Origin: a virus
IMG/VR virus record: IMGVR_UViG_3300003177_000020
Coordinates: 16,033 to 80,032 of that record
Direction: 5' to 3' (one strand)
Length of the DNA stretch: 64,000 nucleotides
Below the pieces are notes generated by a model. That model had not been told where the DNA came from, did not search any database, and saw only the letters and a program-made list of their open reading frames with translations. Positions 25,613 through 32,793 of the stretch are shown one piece after another. The position numbers and the translations under genes were made by a program. Position 1 is the first letter of the stretch, and every line of letters begins with the position of its first letter.

Positions 25613-25894
25613 ATGATTACATCAAACAAAGCCTACCACGAAGCAGCAAACAACAACGCAGCATTTGAAGCACTCGCAACACAACACGGACATGAAGCGG
25701 TAGCAGATGCGCTGGCAACCTACCACCAAGAACACGCAACATTCAATGATAACGGTGAGTTGGAAGTGCCTAACGAAGACTTCCCAACAGCAGATGACGG
25801 CTACACAGTTGACCAATGGGTTGCAGACGTACTCAACGGAAATGGCGACGATGGCGAAGATTTGATACCAACAGAAGAAGACTTCATCATCTAA
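25613..25894 (+). CDS. Small very acidic protein (93 aa)
   Basis: The second half is strongly acidic (NGNGDDGEDLIPTEEDF). High negative charge and early-type expression fit a DNA-mimic or host-inhibitor protein, but I see no known fold such as ArdA or Ocr. It is the last gene before the strong terminator. Confidence 0.65.
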   Translation: MITSNKAYHEAANNNAAFEALATQHGHEAVADALATYHQEHATFNDNGELEVPNEDFPTADDGYTVDQWVADVLNGNGDDGEDLIPTEEDFII

Positions 25895-26225
25895 GAAAAA
25901 CCAAAAGAAAACGCAAGCTTAGAATGCTCTAGCAGAACATCGCTAGGGCTTTTTTTGTAACCACACCATGCCATCCTACAACCACCTACCAGAACATAGC
26001 AAGCGATACAGGCTACACAGCGCGATTACAACAGGCAACATAACCCAACGTACCAATAGCAGCCTAAAACGCCACAAACGCAACATATAGCCTTCCTCGT
26101 ACAAGTTAGAGGCTACCATGCACACCTTCATTCATAGGGGGGGGGATTAGGAGGGGTTACAAAACACAACGGATGCGATCAATTTTGAAATAAGTTCACT
26201 TGCAGTAATGGCACTTGCAGTAAGT
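25895..26225. other. Noncoding gap between convergent regions
   Basis: After the terminator the gap holds a run of nine G (26137-26145) and the start of a 15-bp tandem repeat (26193-26231). I see no gene; a - strand frame from 26344 to 26147 is a shadow of the real gene at 26226. Confidence 0.5.
25926..25956 (+). terminator. Intrinsic terminator
   Basis: GCTCTAGC (25926-25933) pairs with GCTAGGGC (25942-25949), with one G-U pair and an 8-base loop, followed by seven T. It ends the + strand early-type region before the convergent - strand genes. Confidence 0.8.
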
Positions 26226-26231
26226 TCACTT
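26193..26231. repeat. 15-bp tandem repeat, about 2.6 units
   Basis: AGTTCACTTGCAGTA, ATGGCACTTGCAGTA and AGTTCACTT stand in tandem and reach into the last codons of the - strand gene at 26226. It may allow slippage that changes the end of that gene. Confidence 0.5.
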
Positions 26232-26504
26232 TCCGAACACATATTTCTGGAAAGTTTCTTCATTGATGATTCCAGAGTTGCGAAGTCTATCGATGACTCC
26301 GAACCATTTTTTATCAGCCAGCCATTCAAGTCCTTCATTTTCAAACAGAGCGATATCGTCTGGTGTTGCTTGTGGCAGACTTGAGTGGACTACTTTTTTG
26401 TGGATGAGACCACCTAGTTCATTGACTTGGTAACCTCCGAGTATAACTAGCGGTTCTTTTGTGTCTTTTGCGATCATTGGTTTATTTGGATTTCGTTTTT
26501 TCAT
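26226..26504 (-). CDS. Unknown protein (92 aa)
   Basis: A small protein with a basic N terminus (MKKRNPNKP) and a helical C-terminal half. The ATG at 26504 follows AAGGTGAG. It overlaps the end of the gene upstream by 23 bases and is the last gene of its operon. Confidence 0.65.
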   Translation of the reverse strand: MKKRNPNKPMIAKDTKEPLVILGGYQVNELGGLIHKKVVHSSLPQATPDDIALFENEGLEWLADKKWFGVIDRLRNSGIINEETFQKYVFGK

Positions 26505-27297
26505 TGTGCTGCTCACCTTGTTTCAATTTTTGAATGATCTCGCCATATTTTTTGAGTCGTGTTGCGTTGTCCACGTTCCAGACTTTGTTTTGTTCTGCGT
26601 GGTTCAATTTTGATTGAATTTCTGGGAGCAATTCTTCGTCGAATATGAACCCTGCTGGATCTTCTGTTTGATAGATATGGAGACCACTTGCGACGCCATC
26701 ACCCAGATTGTATGCCAGAGCGAGTCCTTTTGGGTGCATCACACGACGGTTGATTTCGCCTAGCAACCCTGTATCTGCGAGAAACTGTGGTGTGTTTTCA
26801 ACAGATGCTTTTATTTTTGCTTTGAAGGACATACTTTTTGCTTTTTGTTGAATTTTGTTTGTGATCTGTTCTGCGATGTATGCTGCCATTGGGATTGTGG
26901 GATCGACTTTGATCTTGGCATTTGCGATCACATATGCGAACATTCCCGCGTGCTGCAGCATCCTATGTTCGATTTGATCCAGAATGCCCACAACTATTTT
27001 TGAGTTTTTTGCAGTTCTCAATAGTGTGAGATTCGCAGTCATAATTTCGAGATAGCGATCATCTTTTGATTCGAGTCCTTCTTTGAATATTCTGAATGTT
27101 ACGCGATCATTTTGAATATCTTTTTGGACGAGCAGCACAGGTGCATTTCCAATGTACGCGAGGTGTCCTTTTTGTAGTTCCAAGCGTATAGCTTCCACCT
27201 GCTCATTTGACGCAGTCCAATCAACTTCATGTGCTGGTGGACGTGGTTCTTCTTCCATTGAATTGAATTGTGGTTGATCCAAGCGATTGTTTCCCAT
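26482..27297 (-). CDS. Unknown protein (271 aa)
   Basis: The largest gene of the leftmost - strand operon. The product is soluble; residues about 130-200 are helical and basic (NKIQQKAKSMSFKAKIKA). The ATG at 27297 is chosen because AAAAGGAAATACATACA precedes it; the frame is open up to 27432 but has no ribosome site there. No family is recognised. Confidence 0.7.
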   Translation of the reverse strand: MGNNRLDQPQFNSMEEEPRPPAHEVDWTASNEQVEAIRLELQKGHLAYIGNAPVLLVQKDIQNDRVTFRIFKEGLESKDDRYLEIMTANLTLLRTAKNSKIVVGILDQIEHRMLQHAGMFAYVIANAKIKVDPTIPMAAYIAEQITNKIQQKAKSMSFKAKIKASVENTPQFLADTGLLGEINRRVMHPKGLALAYNLGDGVASGLHIYQTEDPAGFIFDEELLPEIQSKLNHAEQNKVWNVDNATRLKKYGEIIQKLKQGEQHNEKTKSK

Positions 27298-27337
27298 TGT
27301 ATGTATTTCCTTTTGATACAGGTTGTGTATGTTCTGG

Positions 27338-27520
27338 CTATCTGATGCCATTGTAGATGTATGGTGATTTTTCTTTGACGGCATCAAATATTTTGCGACG
27401 GACAGCCTCTGTTTCAGGATCTTCATCCTCACACATGGGATTTTGCATCATGGCTGCAAGTATTTGTCTTTCTTCTGAATTGAGGGTTATTTTCAGTGTA
27501 ATTTCCGTTTCAATATTCAT
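27338..27520 (-). CDS. Small acidic unknown protein (60 aa)
   Basis: The start at 27520 follows GAAAGGAACAATGCA. The product begins with a beta strand (ETEITLKITL), then a helix with an acidic cluster (MCEDEDPETEA). Function unknown. Confidence 0.6.
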   Translation of the reverse strand: MNIETEITLKITLNSEERQILAAMMQNPMCEDEDPETEAVRRKIFDAVKEKSPYIYNGIR

Positions 27521-27545
27521 TGCATTGTTCCTTTCGTGTTGTGTG

Positions 27546-28082
27546 CTAGGCACTTGCTAGTTTGATGATTTGTTTGAGGGTGTCGTGTGTAAATCTTTGA
27601 ACTACATGTGATTGATTCCAGATTGTAGTGGTGTATGTGTTTGTGATCTTTTCGTGTAACTGGAACCGATAAAGTTGCTTGTACACATCATCCGCAACTG
27701 ATTTAACAAGTCTGTCTCGCTCTAAAGCATTGATGGTCAGTATTTCCAAAATGCCGACAGCATACATTTTCAACCGTCCTTGCAGTGATTGCATCCCAAA
27801 ATATACCTTGGATTGTAATACTTCCGCATACAATTGATGTTGTGTAATTTCAGTTTCAATGTTTGTTGTTGGAAGTCCAGCACGTTTCCAGATTTGATCT
27901 TCTGGTATATCTGTATTTTGACAGATAATGTATTCCGTTGTTCGTACTTTTGCAGCTGCGATCCGTTCCAGTTGAACTTTTATGCCGATGTTGTCACGGC
28001 TGTTGTTTTGTTTTTGGGACGCAACTAACTGCTCCAATTTTATGTACGTGTCGAATATTTCATTTTCCAGATCGGATAACAT
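27546..28082 (-). CDS. Unknown helical protein (178 aa)
   Basis: The ATG at 28082 follows AAAGGGAACCTAT. The product is helical with no Cys-based or catalytic motif that I recognise. Confidence 0.65.
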   Translation of the reverse strand: MLSDLENEIFDTYIKLEQLVASQKQNNSRDNIGIKVQLERIAAAKVRTTEYIICQNTDIPEDQIWKRAGLPTTNIETEITQHQLYAEVLQSKVYFGMQSLQGRLKMYAVGILEILTINALERDRLVKSVADDVYKQLYRFQLHEKITNTYTTTIWNQSHVVQRFTHDTLKQIIKLASA

Positions 28083-28118
28083 ATAGGTTCCCTTTCTTAT
28101 TGACGGTCGCATACAAAT

Positions 28119-28316
28119 CTAGTGTTGGCATGAGTATTTGCATTGATACCGTGCTGGGTGTTCATGTTCAAGGTTGATACGGATCATGTGTTTTTTGTGT
28201 TTGTATTTTGCACAGATCACACATTGCTTGTACCGTTTACCTCGTGATCCCCTTTTTGATCTTTGTTGTGATGTGTTCAATTTACCCTCTAAAGGTGGCT
28301 GCTTGGTGGGAAGCAT
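28119..28316 (-). CDS. Small putative zinc-binding protein (65 aa)
   Basis: The C-terminal half has CVIC and, 24 residues later, CKYSC, plus several His, as in a small zinc ribbon. The N-terminal 28 bp overlap the upstream gene and no clear ribosome site is seen, so the start is uncertain. Confidence 0.45.
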   Translation of the reverse strand: MLPTKQPPLEGKLNTSQQRSKRGSRGKRYKQCVICAKYKHKKHMIRINLEHEHPARYQCKYSCQH

Positions 28317-28582
28317 GGTGGAAAATCAGCATGGCGATCCTCTGGCTCTGCTTTCTTCACTTCAAAAATATATTCTGCCATTTGATCCCAAACGCTATCC
28401 ACCTCGGCATCTTCACCCCACTGCGCACGGTAGTCATCGATCATCTTGATAATTGAGGTGCGTACAAAATCCTTTACAGATTCAATGCTTCCAGTGTAGC
28501 AGCCACAAAAAATATCGCTTGTGTTGCCGTTTATCGTGGAGACTTTGATCACATATTTTTCATTGTCGAATCGTCGTTTCAT
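28289..28582 (-). CDS. Unknown protein (97 aa)
   Basis: The ATG at 28582 shares its A with the stop of the gene upstream (TAATG) and follows GGGAG. The product has a basic N terminus (MKRRFDNEKYVIKV) and an acidic middle. No family is recognised. Confidence 0.6.
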   Translation of the reverse strand: MKRRFDNEKYVIKVSTINGNTSDIFCGCYTGSIESVKDFVRTSIIKMIDDYRAQWGEDAEVDSVWDQMAEYIFEVKKAEPEDRHADFPPCFPPSSHL

Positions 28583-28959
28583 TACACAAACTCCCAAGAG
28601 CAGATTACCAAAGGAAGAAGCCCATTGTGACCGTCAATTGCTGTATGTTTGATATCCTGCACGCAGCATCGGATGTGTTTTCCTTTTGTGTGCCATGTTC
28701 TCGGTCGTTTGAATTTTTTGCACAGGGAGTTCTTTGTTCGCCACCAACCGTTACCAGTGGAAACTCCTATTTGTACGACTGCTTGCGGTGCAGACAAAAA
28801 TGATCCTTCCGCAGTTGAACACGGTACAATTTGATCTTGGGAAAAATAAACTCCCAAACCTTCCGCATTTTGCTGCCCACAATGGAGAGTGAATGTCTCT
28901 CCAACTTTTGCTTGTGCTGCCTCTTTCCAGTTTGTAATATGAAAAAGCTTGTGTTCCAT
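28582..28959 (-). CDS. Unknown protein with an ART-like GLGVYFS motif (125 aa)
   Basis: The protein opens with LFHITNWKEA and has EGLGVYFSQ near residue 37. This resembles the short His and G-x-G-x-YFS motifs of ADP-ribosyltransferase-fold proteins, but the protein is short and the rest does not clearly match. It is the first gene of its operon, 48 bases from a promoter, after AAGGAGATCACAAG. The function is open. Confidence 0.65.
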   Translation of the reverse strand: MEHKLFHITNWKEAAQAKVGETFTLHCGQQNAEGLGVYFSQDQIVPCSTAEGSFLSAPQAVVQIGVSTGNGWWRTKNSLCKKFKRPRTWHTKGKHIRCCVQDIKHTAIDGHNGLLPLVICSWEFV

Positions 28960-29006
28960 TCTTGTGATCTCCTTCGTGCCTTATGCACTGTATTTGTTAC
29001 TTTTTC

Positions 29007-29056
29007 AGCTTACGATTGATCACGTACACTTACAAGATTTATTTATAAAAAGTTAG
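29007..29056 (-). promoter_or_regulatory. Phage promoter of the CTAACT/TTTAT/TTGTAA class
   Basis: Read on the - strand: CTAACT from 29056, TTTTATAAATAAATC, TTGTAA at 29035-29030, a 17-base spacer and TAAGCT at 29012-29007. The upstream element is identical to the one at 333 over 20 bases. It drives the - strand operon starting at 28959 and also lies in front of the + strand HU gene. Confidence 0.6.
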
Positions 29057-29079
29057 TAACTATACGAAAGGCAAAGACA

Positions 29080-29367
29080 ATGACACACAGAATGTTACGA
29101 TTTGAAGAAATGATCTCCGAGATCGCATCCACAACGGGAGCCACAAAAAAGGAAGCTGCCAAAGTGATCAACGCTTACATTGATCTTATAGATCGGGAAC
29201 TGCAAGAAGGAAATGATGTCCGCTTGAAAGGGATCGGCAGATTTTGTGTTCGCACTTCCAAATCCAAGAAAGTGATCAACAAATATTTTGGTGTGAATCG
29301 CACCATACCACCGAAGAAATACATACATTTTCAATGCAGTGAAAAAATGCTGCGAAGAATCAACTAG
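29080..29367 (+). CDS. HU/IHF-like DNA-binding protein
   Basis: The 95-residue product matches the HU fold: TKKEAAKVINAYIDLI in the helical part, then VRLKGIGRFCVRTS, where HU has GFGTF-V. The long arm that normally carries the basic DNA-contacting ribbon is short here. It could bend or organise phage DNA. It is the only + strand gene in the 26-38 kb accessory region and converges on the anti-CRISPR homologue with an 11-base gap. Confidence 0.8.
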   Translation: MTHRMLRFEEMISEIASTTGATKKEAAKVINAYIDLIDRELQEGNDVRLKGIGRFCVRTSKSKKVINKYFGVNRTIPPKKYIHFQCSEKMLRRIN

Positions 29368-29377
29368 GTATTAGATC

Positions 29378-29614
29378 TTAGGAGATTCCTCGGTCGACAA
29401 TTGGTGTCGATTCTTCGCAGCCGATCTTTGTTGGTGGCAGCCAGTATAGCACACTTTCTTTTCTTCCTTTTCCTATGCGGTAGGTGTGCCAGTGTGCGCG
29501 TCTCCAATGTGCTGCCTTTTGACTTCCGTTGCTGTTGCTATGTTGCGCAGTTCCTGTGGTGTTTTTGATATCGCTACCACGTCTATACCCAACATCGAAG
29601 CTGACGACTGCGCT
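29378..29614 (-). pseudogene. C-terminal part of the frame-broken AcrVA2-type gene
   Basis: In a different - strand frame from the upstream part, this stretch encodes VVSFDVGYRRG and then HWRRAHWHTYRIGKG with a final LYWLPP. This matches the AcrVA2 C-terminal pattern, in which IRRGHWHGYW is followed by VRWQPAV. It ends at a TAA (29380-29378). It has no start of its own and is the natural continuation of the gene at 30251-29583. Confidence 0.6.
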
Positions 29615-30251
29615 TCATCCTGTGTTTGATATCTGCATTTTTGCAGCAAATATAAAGAAGCAAGTTGATCCCAATGTTTGCGATCTTGAAGATCGGTTCA
29701 AACACAGATCCATCGTAATTTACACCACCATCACGAATGCCTGTGATGATTGCCTCTTTGATTCCCATACCAGAAATAAATGGAATGAATAGTGGCAAAG
29801 GAACTCCCGTTTCAAAAAAGACTGTGATACGCAATTCCTCTTTATAATTCAATGTGTTCATGTGATCATCAAACCAGTCAATCGAACACAAGAATCCTTC
29901 AATGTTTTGTTTCCCATATGGTATGAAGATTGCCCATTCTGGCATCTTGTACAGCAGTTCAAATGGGAGTGGTTTATTCCCCAGTTCAGTAGGCACAATC
30001 TTACCGATCAAATCTTCCTTGATCGTGTAAATGCCCTTTGTATACCACCAATTGAGATATGTGGAATATTCCCATGCGTCTCGTAATTTCTGATTGTAAG
30101 CTTTCGCATATTCCACACCAAAACTGATGGGGAATAAAACATGTTCGGGTATGTTATCGAATTGGTTGTCGCGCACGGCTTGCATTGCCAGTGCTGCAAA
30201 GTGCTTGTTGTTATCAATATGGGTTCGAACTGTGGAGAGAAATTTACGCAT
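29583..30251 (-). CDS. AcrVA2-family anti-CRISPR homologue (N-terminal part, frame-broken)
   Basis: The 222-residue frame resembles AcrVA2 in order: HVLFPI, then YTKGIYTIKEDLI (AcrVA2 has NTLGIYQLDEEII), MPEWAIFIPY (LPDWCVYVDI), EGFLCSIDWFDD, PLPLFIPF and a helical LLLYICCKNADI. The last residues before the stop (RQLRCWV) do not belong to the family; the proper C terminus follows in another frame to 29378. AcrVA2 is reported to block Cas12a production by acting on its mRNA and nascent chain. The start follows the ACTC-AAAAG-GAGT hairpin. Family assignment is from memory of the motif pattern. Confidence 0.65.
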   Translation of the reverse strand: MRKFLSTVRTHIDNNKHFAALAMQAVRDNQFDNIPEHVLFPISFGVEYAKAYNQKLRDAWEYSTYLNWWYTKGIYTIKEDLIGKIVPTELGNKPLPFELLYKMPEWAIFIPYGKQNIEGFLCSIDWFDDHMNTLNYKEELRITVFFETGVPLPLFIPFISGMGIKEAIITGIRDGGVNYDGSVFEPIFKIANIGINLLLYICCKNADIKHRMKRSRQLRCWV

Positions 30252-30256
30252 GAATC

Positions 30257-30269
30257 ACTCCTTTTGAGT
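30257..30269 (-). promoter_or_regulatory. Shine-Dalgarno hairpin ACTC-AAAAG-GAGT
   Basis: On the - strand this is an exact copy of the 13-base hairpin, with one additional outer pair, 5 bases before the ATG of the AcrVA2-type gene. Confidence 0.55.
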
Positions 30270-30300
30270 GTTGGTGATGGTTGCCTGTATGATCTTTTTG

Positions 30301-30636
30301 TTACACAAGATCCGTGATATCTACATCACAGTCAAAGAAGTTTTCTTCCAAAAATGCCAGTCTGTTTCGCACTTGCTGGCGTCGCTCTTCTTGTTCTTCT
30401 TTGAGTAAAATCTTGTTGTATGTTTTGTCGGAGCAGATTGCCTCGACTTCATTTTGAAGTATTTGTTTGTGGTTCATGTAGTAAGATGTGCGCTCCCATG
30501 CGCTTGCGCTTTCTGCCTCACGCTTCAATTCTTCTGCTCGTATTTTCAAGCTTGGAACTTCCCTGATGGCGAGGTTGTAGATCCATTCAAAGTTTGTTTT
30601 TGCTTTTTCTTCTTTGTAGTTTTTGTAGCTGTTCAT
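30301..30636 (-). CDS. Unknown helical protein co-transcribed with the AcrVA2 homologue (111 aa)
   Basis: The product is almost entirely charged helix (RAEELKREAES and EEQEERRQQVRNRLA) with an acidic end (DCDVDITDLV). The ATG at 30636 follows AAGGAGAACAGAG. It is the first gene after the promoter at 30682-30731, with only the anti-CRISPR homologue behind it. I see no HTH, so it does not look like a typical Aca repressor. Confidence 0.7.
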   Translation of the reverse strand: MNSYKNYKEEKAKTNFEWIYNLAIREVPSLKIRAEELKREAESASAWERTSYYMNHKQILQNEVEAICSDKTYNKILLKEEQEERRQQVRNRLAFLEENFFDCDVDITDLV

Positions 30637-30681
30637 CTCTGTTCTCCTTGGTGCGTTTCGCACTGTGTTTGTTATGTTTAT

Positions 30682-30731
30682 ATAGTAGAGATGATCACTT
30701 CATTTTACAAGAAATAAATAAAAATAGTTAG
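30682..30731 (-). promoter_or_regulatory. Phage promoter of the CTAACT/TTTAT/TTGTAA class
   Basis: Read on the - strand: CTAACT from 30731, ATTTTTATTTATTTC, TTGTAA at 30710-30705, a 17-base spacer and TACTAT at 30687-30682. It is among the best matches in the window and serves the two-gene unit with the AcrVA2 homologue. Confidence 0.75.
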
Positions 30732-30784
30732 CATCTATCCGACATCTCTACATTTTTTATGCGTGAAAATACACAGAATGATCT

Positions 30785-30994
30785 TTATTTCAAAATTGCA
30801 CGGCATAATTTGATCCGATCATCGGCATTCATAACACTTTTGTTTTGTATCAAGTGTGAACATCTTCTAATTTCTGCATCCATATTATTGCGACGCAGAT
30901 GCTCACCAACCATAATCAAAACAGCAAATGCCATAGCGAAAAAGAATAAACCAATTGTAAATACAATCTTGAAGTCCTCATTTACAAACGGCAT
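30785..30994 (-). CDS. Small single-pass membrane protein (69 aa)
   Basis: Residues about 10-30 form one transmembrane helix (IVFTIGLFFFAMAFAVLIMV), followed by a cytoplasmic-type charged tail with two Cys. The ATG at 30994 follows a strong AAGGAGG. It is the last gene of the long operon that begins at 38124. Confidence 0.65.
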   Translation of the reverse strand: MPFVNEDFKIVFTIGLFFFAMAFAVLIMVGEHLRRNNMDAEIRRCSHLIQNKSVMNADDRIKLCRAILK

Positions 30995-31286
30995 TGTATC
31001 CTCCTTGTGTTCCAACAAACAACGATTCAAACACAACTTTTTCAACCACAACGAACATGCCGTTGCCAGATATAATGTAATGATCTGGAAGCACAGACTT
31101 CACACCGACCAGTTTTGATTTTATTTTAACAGTGTACGCACGGTGTATTTCCAAACCCCAAGAAACACGAGTTTCACTCCGTTCAGCATAAATCCCATGC
31201 CTCCCCAAAAATTTAATTGTGTAGTACAAAGATTCATTTGTGTTTTCAAAAAGTACCACTTCAACATTTTCTCGTGTACAAATCAT
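30978..31286 (-). CDS. Unknown protein (102 aa)
   Basis: The product is beta-rich (FVVVEKVVFESLFVG). The start at ATG 31286 lies 2 bases after the stop of the gene upstream and probably depends on its translation. It overlaps the membrane-protein gene by 17 bases. No family is recognised. Confidence 0.6.
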   Translation of the reverse strand: MICTRENVEVVLFENTNESLYYTIKFLGRHGIYAERSETRVSWGLEIHRAYTVKIKSKLVGVKSVLPDHYIISGNGMFVVVEKVVFESLFVGTQGGYNAVCK

Positions 31287-31288
31287 AT

Positions 31289-31753
31289 TCAATCACTCAA
31301 CTCTGTGATCATTCCAATTTTTGCGTAATACAAAATTCTGTTTCTCAGTGTTTCAAATTCTTCTGTGGTCTTCAGTGAAATAGCCGTCTTGACATCATCT
31401 AGGCTGTACCATTCTGCCAGAGTAACCTCCACGAGCAGCCCTTCAACACGTTTGTGCTTCACATATTGCGCAATCATGTGGCGTTTTTGTTGTAGCTCTT
31501 CTTTGATCTGCCACCCTGTATCTTTCCATTTATAATCAAAGATTTTTTTGCCATTCCTTTCAATTTCTGGATCTGATGGTGTGCAGAAATTTGGATCTTC
31601 GCCATAGCCAGCGACTAGAACACGCGCAGCATCCATGAAACTTCGTGCTAGGTATCCACCTTCTTCTGCATCGTCTCCATCCAGTTTCATCACCTGCTCT
31701 TCACTGTCGAATGCCCACTTGTAACCGTCTTTATCCGTGAACTTGATTTTCAT
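31289..31753 (-). CDS. Unknown protein (154 aa)
   Basis: The ATG at 31753 follows AAGGAGTGGATC. The product begins MKIKFTDKDGYKWAF and has a helical C-terminal part (FETLRNRILYYAKIG). The start overlaps the gene upstream by 23 bases. No family is recognised. Confidence 0.65.
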   Translation of the reverse strand: MKIKFTDKDGYKWAFDSEEQVMKLDGDDAEEGGYLARSFMDAARVLVAGYGEDPNFCTPSDPEIERNGKKIFDYKWKDTGWQIKEELQQKRHMIAQYVKHKRVEGLLVEVTLAEWYSLDDVKTAISLKTTEEFETLRNRILYYAKIGMITELSD

Positions 31754-32162
31754 TGATCCACTCCTTGATGGTGCTGCTGTTGAAATTGAAATTCTTCCCA
31801 AAAATAGTGATTCCGTGCTTGTTGAATGTCGCCATGATCGCGATCACTTTTGCAGTTTGGTTGAACAATTTTGCAATTGTACCTTTCTTTGTTTTTCCCG
31901 TGTGATCGCCATACATCATGAGATCGGATCGACTGGCAATATCTTTGATCAATTCTTCTTTGTTGTTTTCCAGCCAATCCCAGTGCTTGTCGAGTTCTTC
32001 TTTCGATTTGCACGCCATCAATTCCATGCCGTTCATTTGGACTGCCATTTCGATTGACATGATAAACAGTTTTGATCTGGTATCCAGATGTGAACTAAAC
32101 TCTCGTGCTGCTTCTTGAAGTTGCGCTTGCGTGTGCTTTCTTTTGAATCTTCTCTTTGCCAT
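31731..32162 (-). CDS. Unknown protein with MAKRRF-type N terminus (143 aa)
   Basis: The N terminus MAKRRFKRKH nearly repeats that of the next upstream gene (MAKRRFRRMQ), although the rest differs. The remainder is helical. The shared basic leader may be a targeting or DNA-contact tag. The ribosome site (AGGTGTCAAA) is modest. Confidence 0.6.
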   Translation of the reverse strand: MAKRRFKRKHTQAQLQEAAREFSSHLDTRSKLFIMSIEMAVQMNGMELMACKSKEELDKHWDWLENNKEELIKDIASRSDLMMYGDHTGKTKKGTIAKLFNQTAKVIAIMATFNKHGITIFGKNFNFNSSTIKEWINENQVHG

Positions 32163-32170
32163 TTTGACAC

Positions 32171-32509
32171 CTATTTTATGTTGTGTTTGTACTCGTGCTG
32201 ATCCATACGATATCGGATAATTGGTATCCCATAATTATTCATTTTGTGAGCTGACAACAATCCTGCGTCACCATAAGTTTGAAGTAAAAAGTCATTCAGA
32301 GATATACCGTCTGGACATTTGAGATCATCATTAAATTTGCACACGTCGAATCCATATTGAATTGAAAAGTAATCTTTCAACTTCAGATCAAATATGTTTT
32401 CAAATTCTTTTTTTTCTTTTTCTGTTGGAAAATAACGCTTAGGCGTCTCTTGTATTTGTTTATTTGGGGAATCATCCGCTTGCATTCTCCTGAATCTTCT
32501 CTTTGCCAT
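32171..32509 (-). CDS. Unknown protein with MAKRRF-type N terminus (112 aa)
   Basis: Shares the first seven residues with the next gene downstream. The rest (YFPTEKEKKEFENIFD, then a hydrophobic C-terminal half) is not recognised. The ATG follows AAGGGATGCTGCA. Confidence 0.6.
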   Translation of the reverse strand: MAKRRFRRMQADDSPNKQIQETPKRYFPTEKEKKEFENIFDLKLKDYFSIQYGFDVCKFNDDLKCPDGISLNDFLLQTYGDAGLLSAHKMNNYGIPIIRYRMDQHEYKHNIK

Positions 32510-32521
32510 TGCAGCATCCCT

Positions 32522-32776
32522 TCAAGATTCTTTTTTATCCGCAAATGTACACAGGTATTCAGTGCGGAATAATGGCAGTTCTTTCATTTCATGCGTTGCA
32601 ACAAATCTGTTCTGTTCAACTGAAAAATGAAAGTGTATTGGTTTGATATTATTCTCTTTGAAACAACGATCACACACATGGATGTGTCCGTTGATCTTAT
32701 CATCAATAACACCTGTCACATGTTTCGTTTCCATTGTTGCTGGAACTGTAGCACCGCAAAGATCACATTTCATCAT
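32522..32776 (-). CDS. Small zinc-ribbon protein (84 aa)
   Basis: Two Cys pairs, CDLC near the N terminus and CDRC about 30 residues later, make a zinc ribbon. The rest has a possible beta hairpin (HFHFSVEQNRFVATHE). The start follows AGGAG. It may bind nucleic acid or protein; nothing further is visible. Confidence 0.65.
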   Translation of the reverse strand: MMKCDLCGATVPATMETKHVTGVIDDKINGHIHVCDRCFKENNIKPIHFHFSVEQNRFVATHEMKELPLFRTEYLCTFADKKES

Positions 32777-32793
32777 GCCAAACTCCTATGGCT

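Noticed and set aside
25926-25956. Attachment site for integration at the terminator.
   Set aside because: No integrase gene or tRNA fragment is present in the window; the hairpin with a T-run is fully explained as a terminator.
26147-26344. A - strand frame of 65 codons over the end of the 26226 gene.
   Set aside because: It overlaps a better gene with a proper ribosome site and its repeat-like product (ASEL echoes) comes from the 15-bp tandem repeat.
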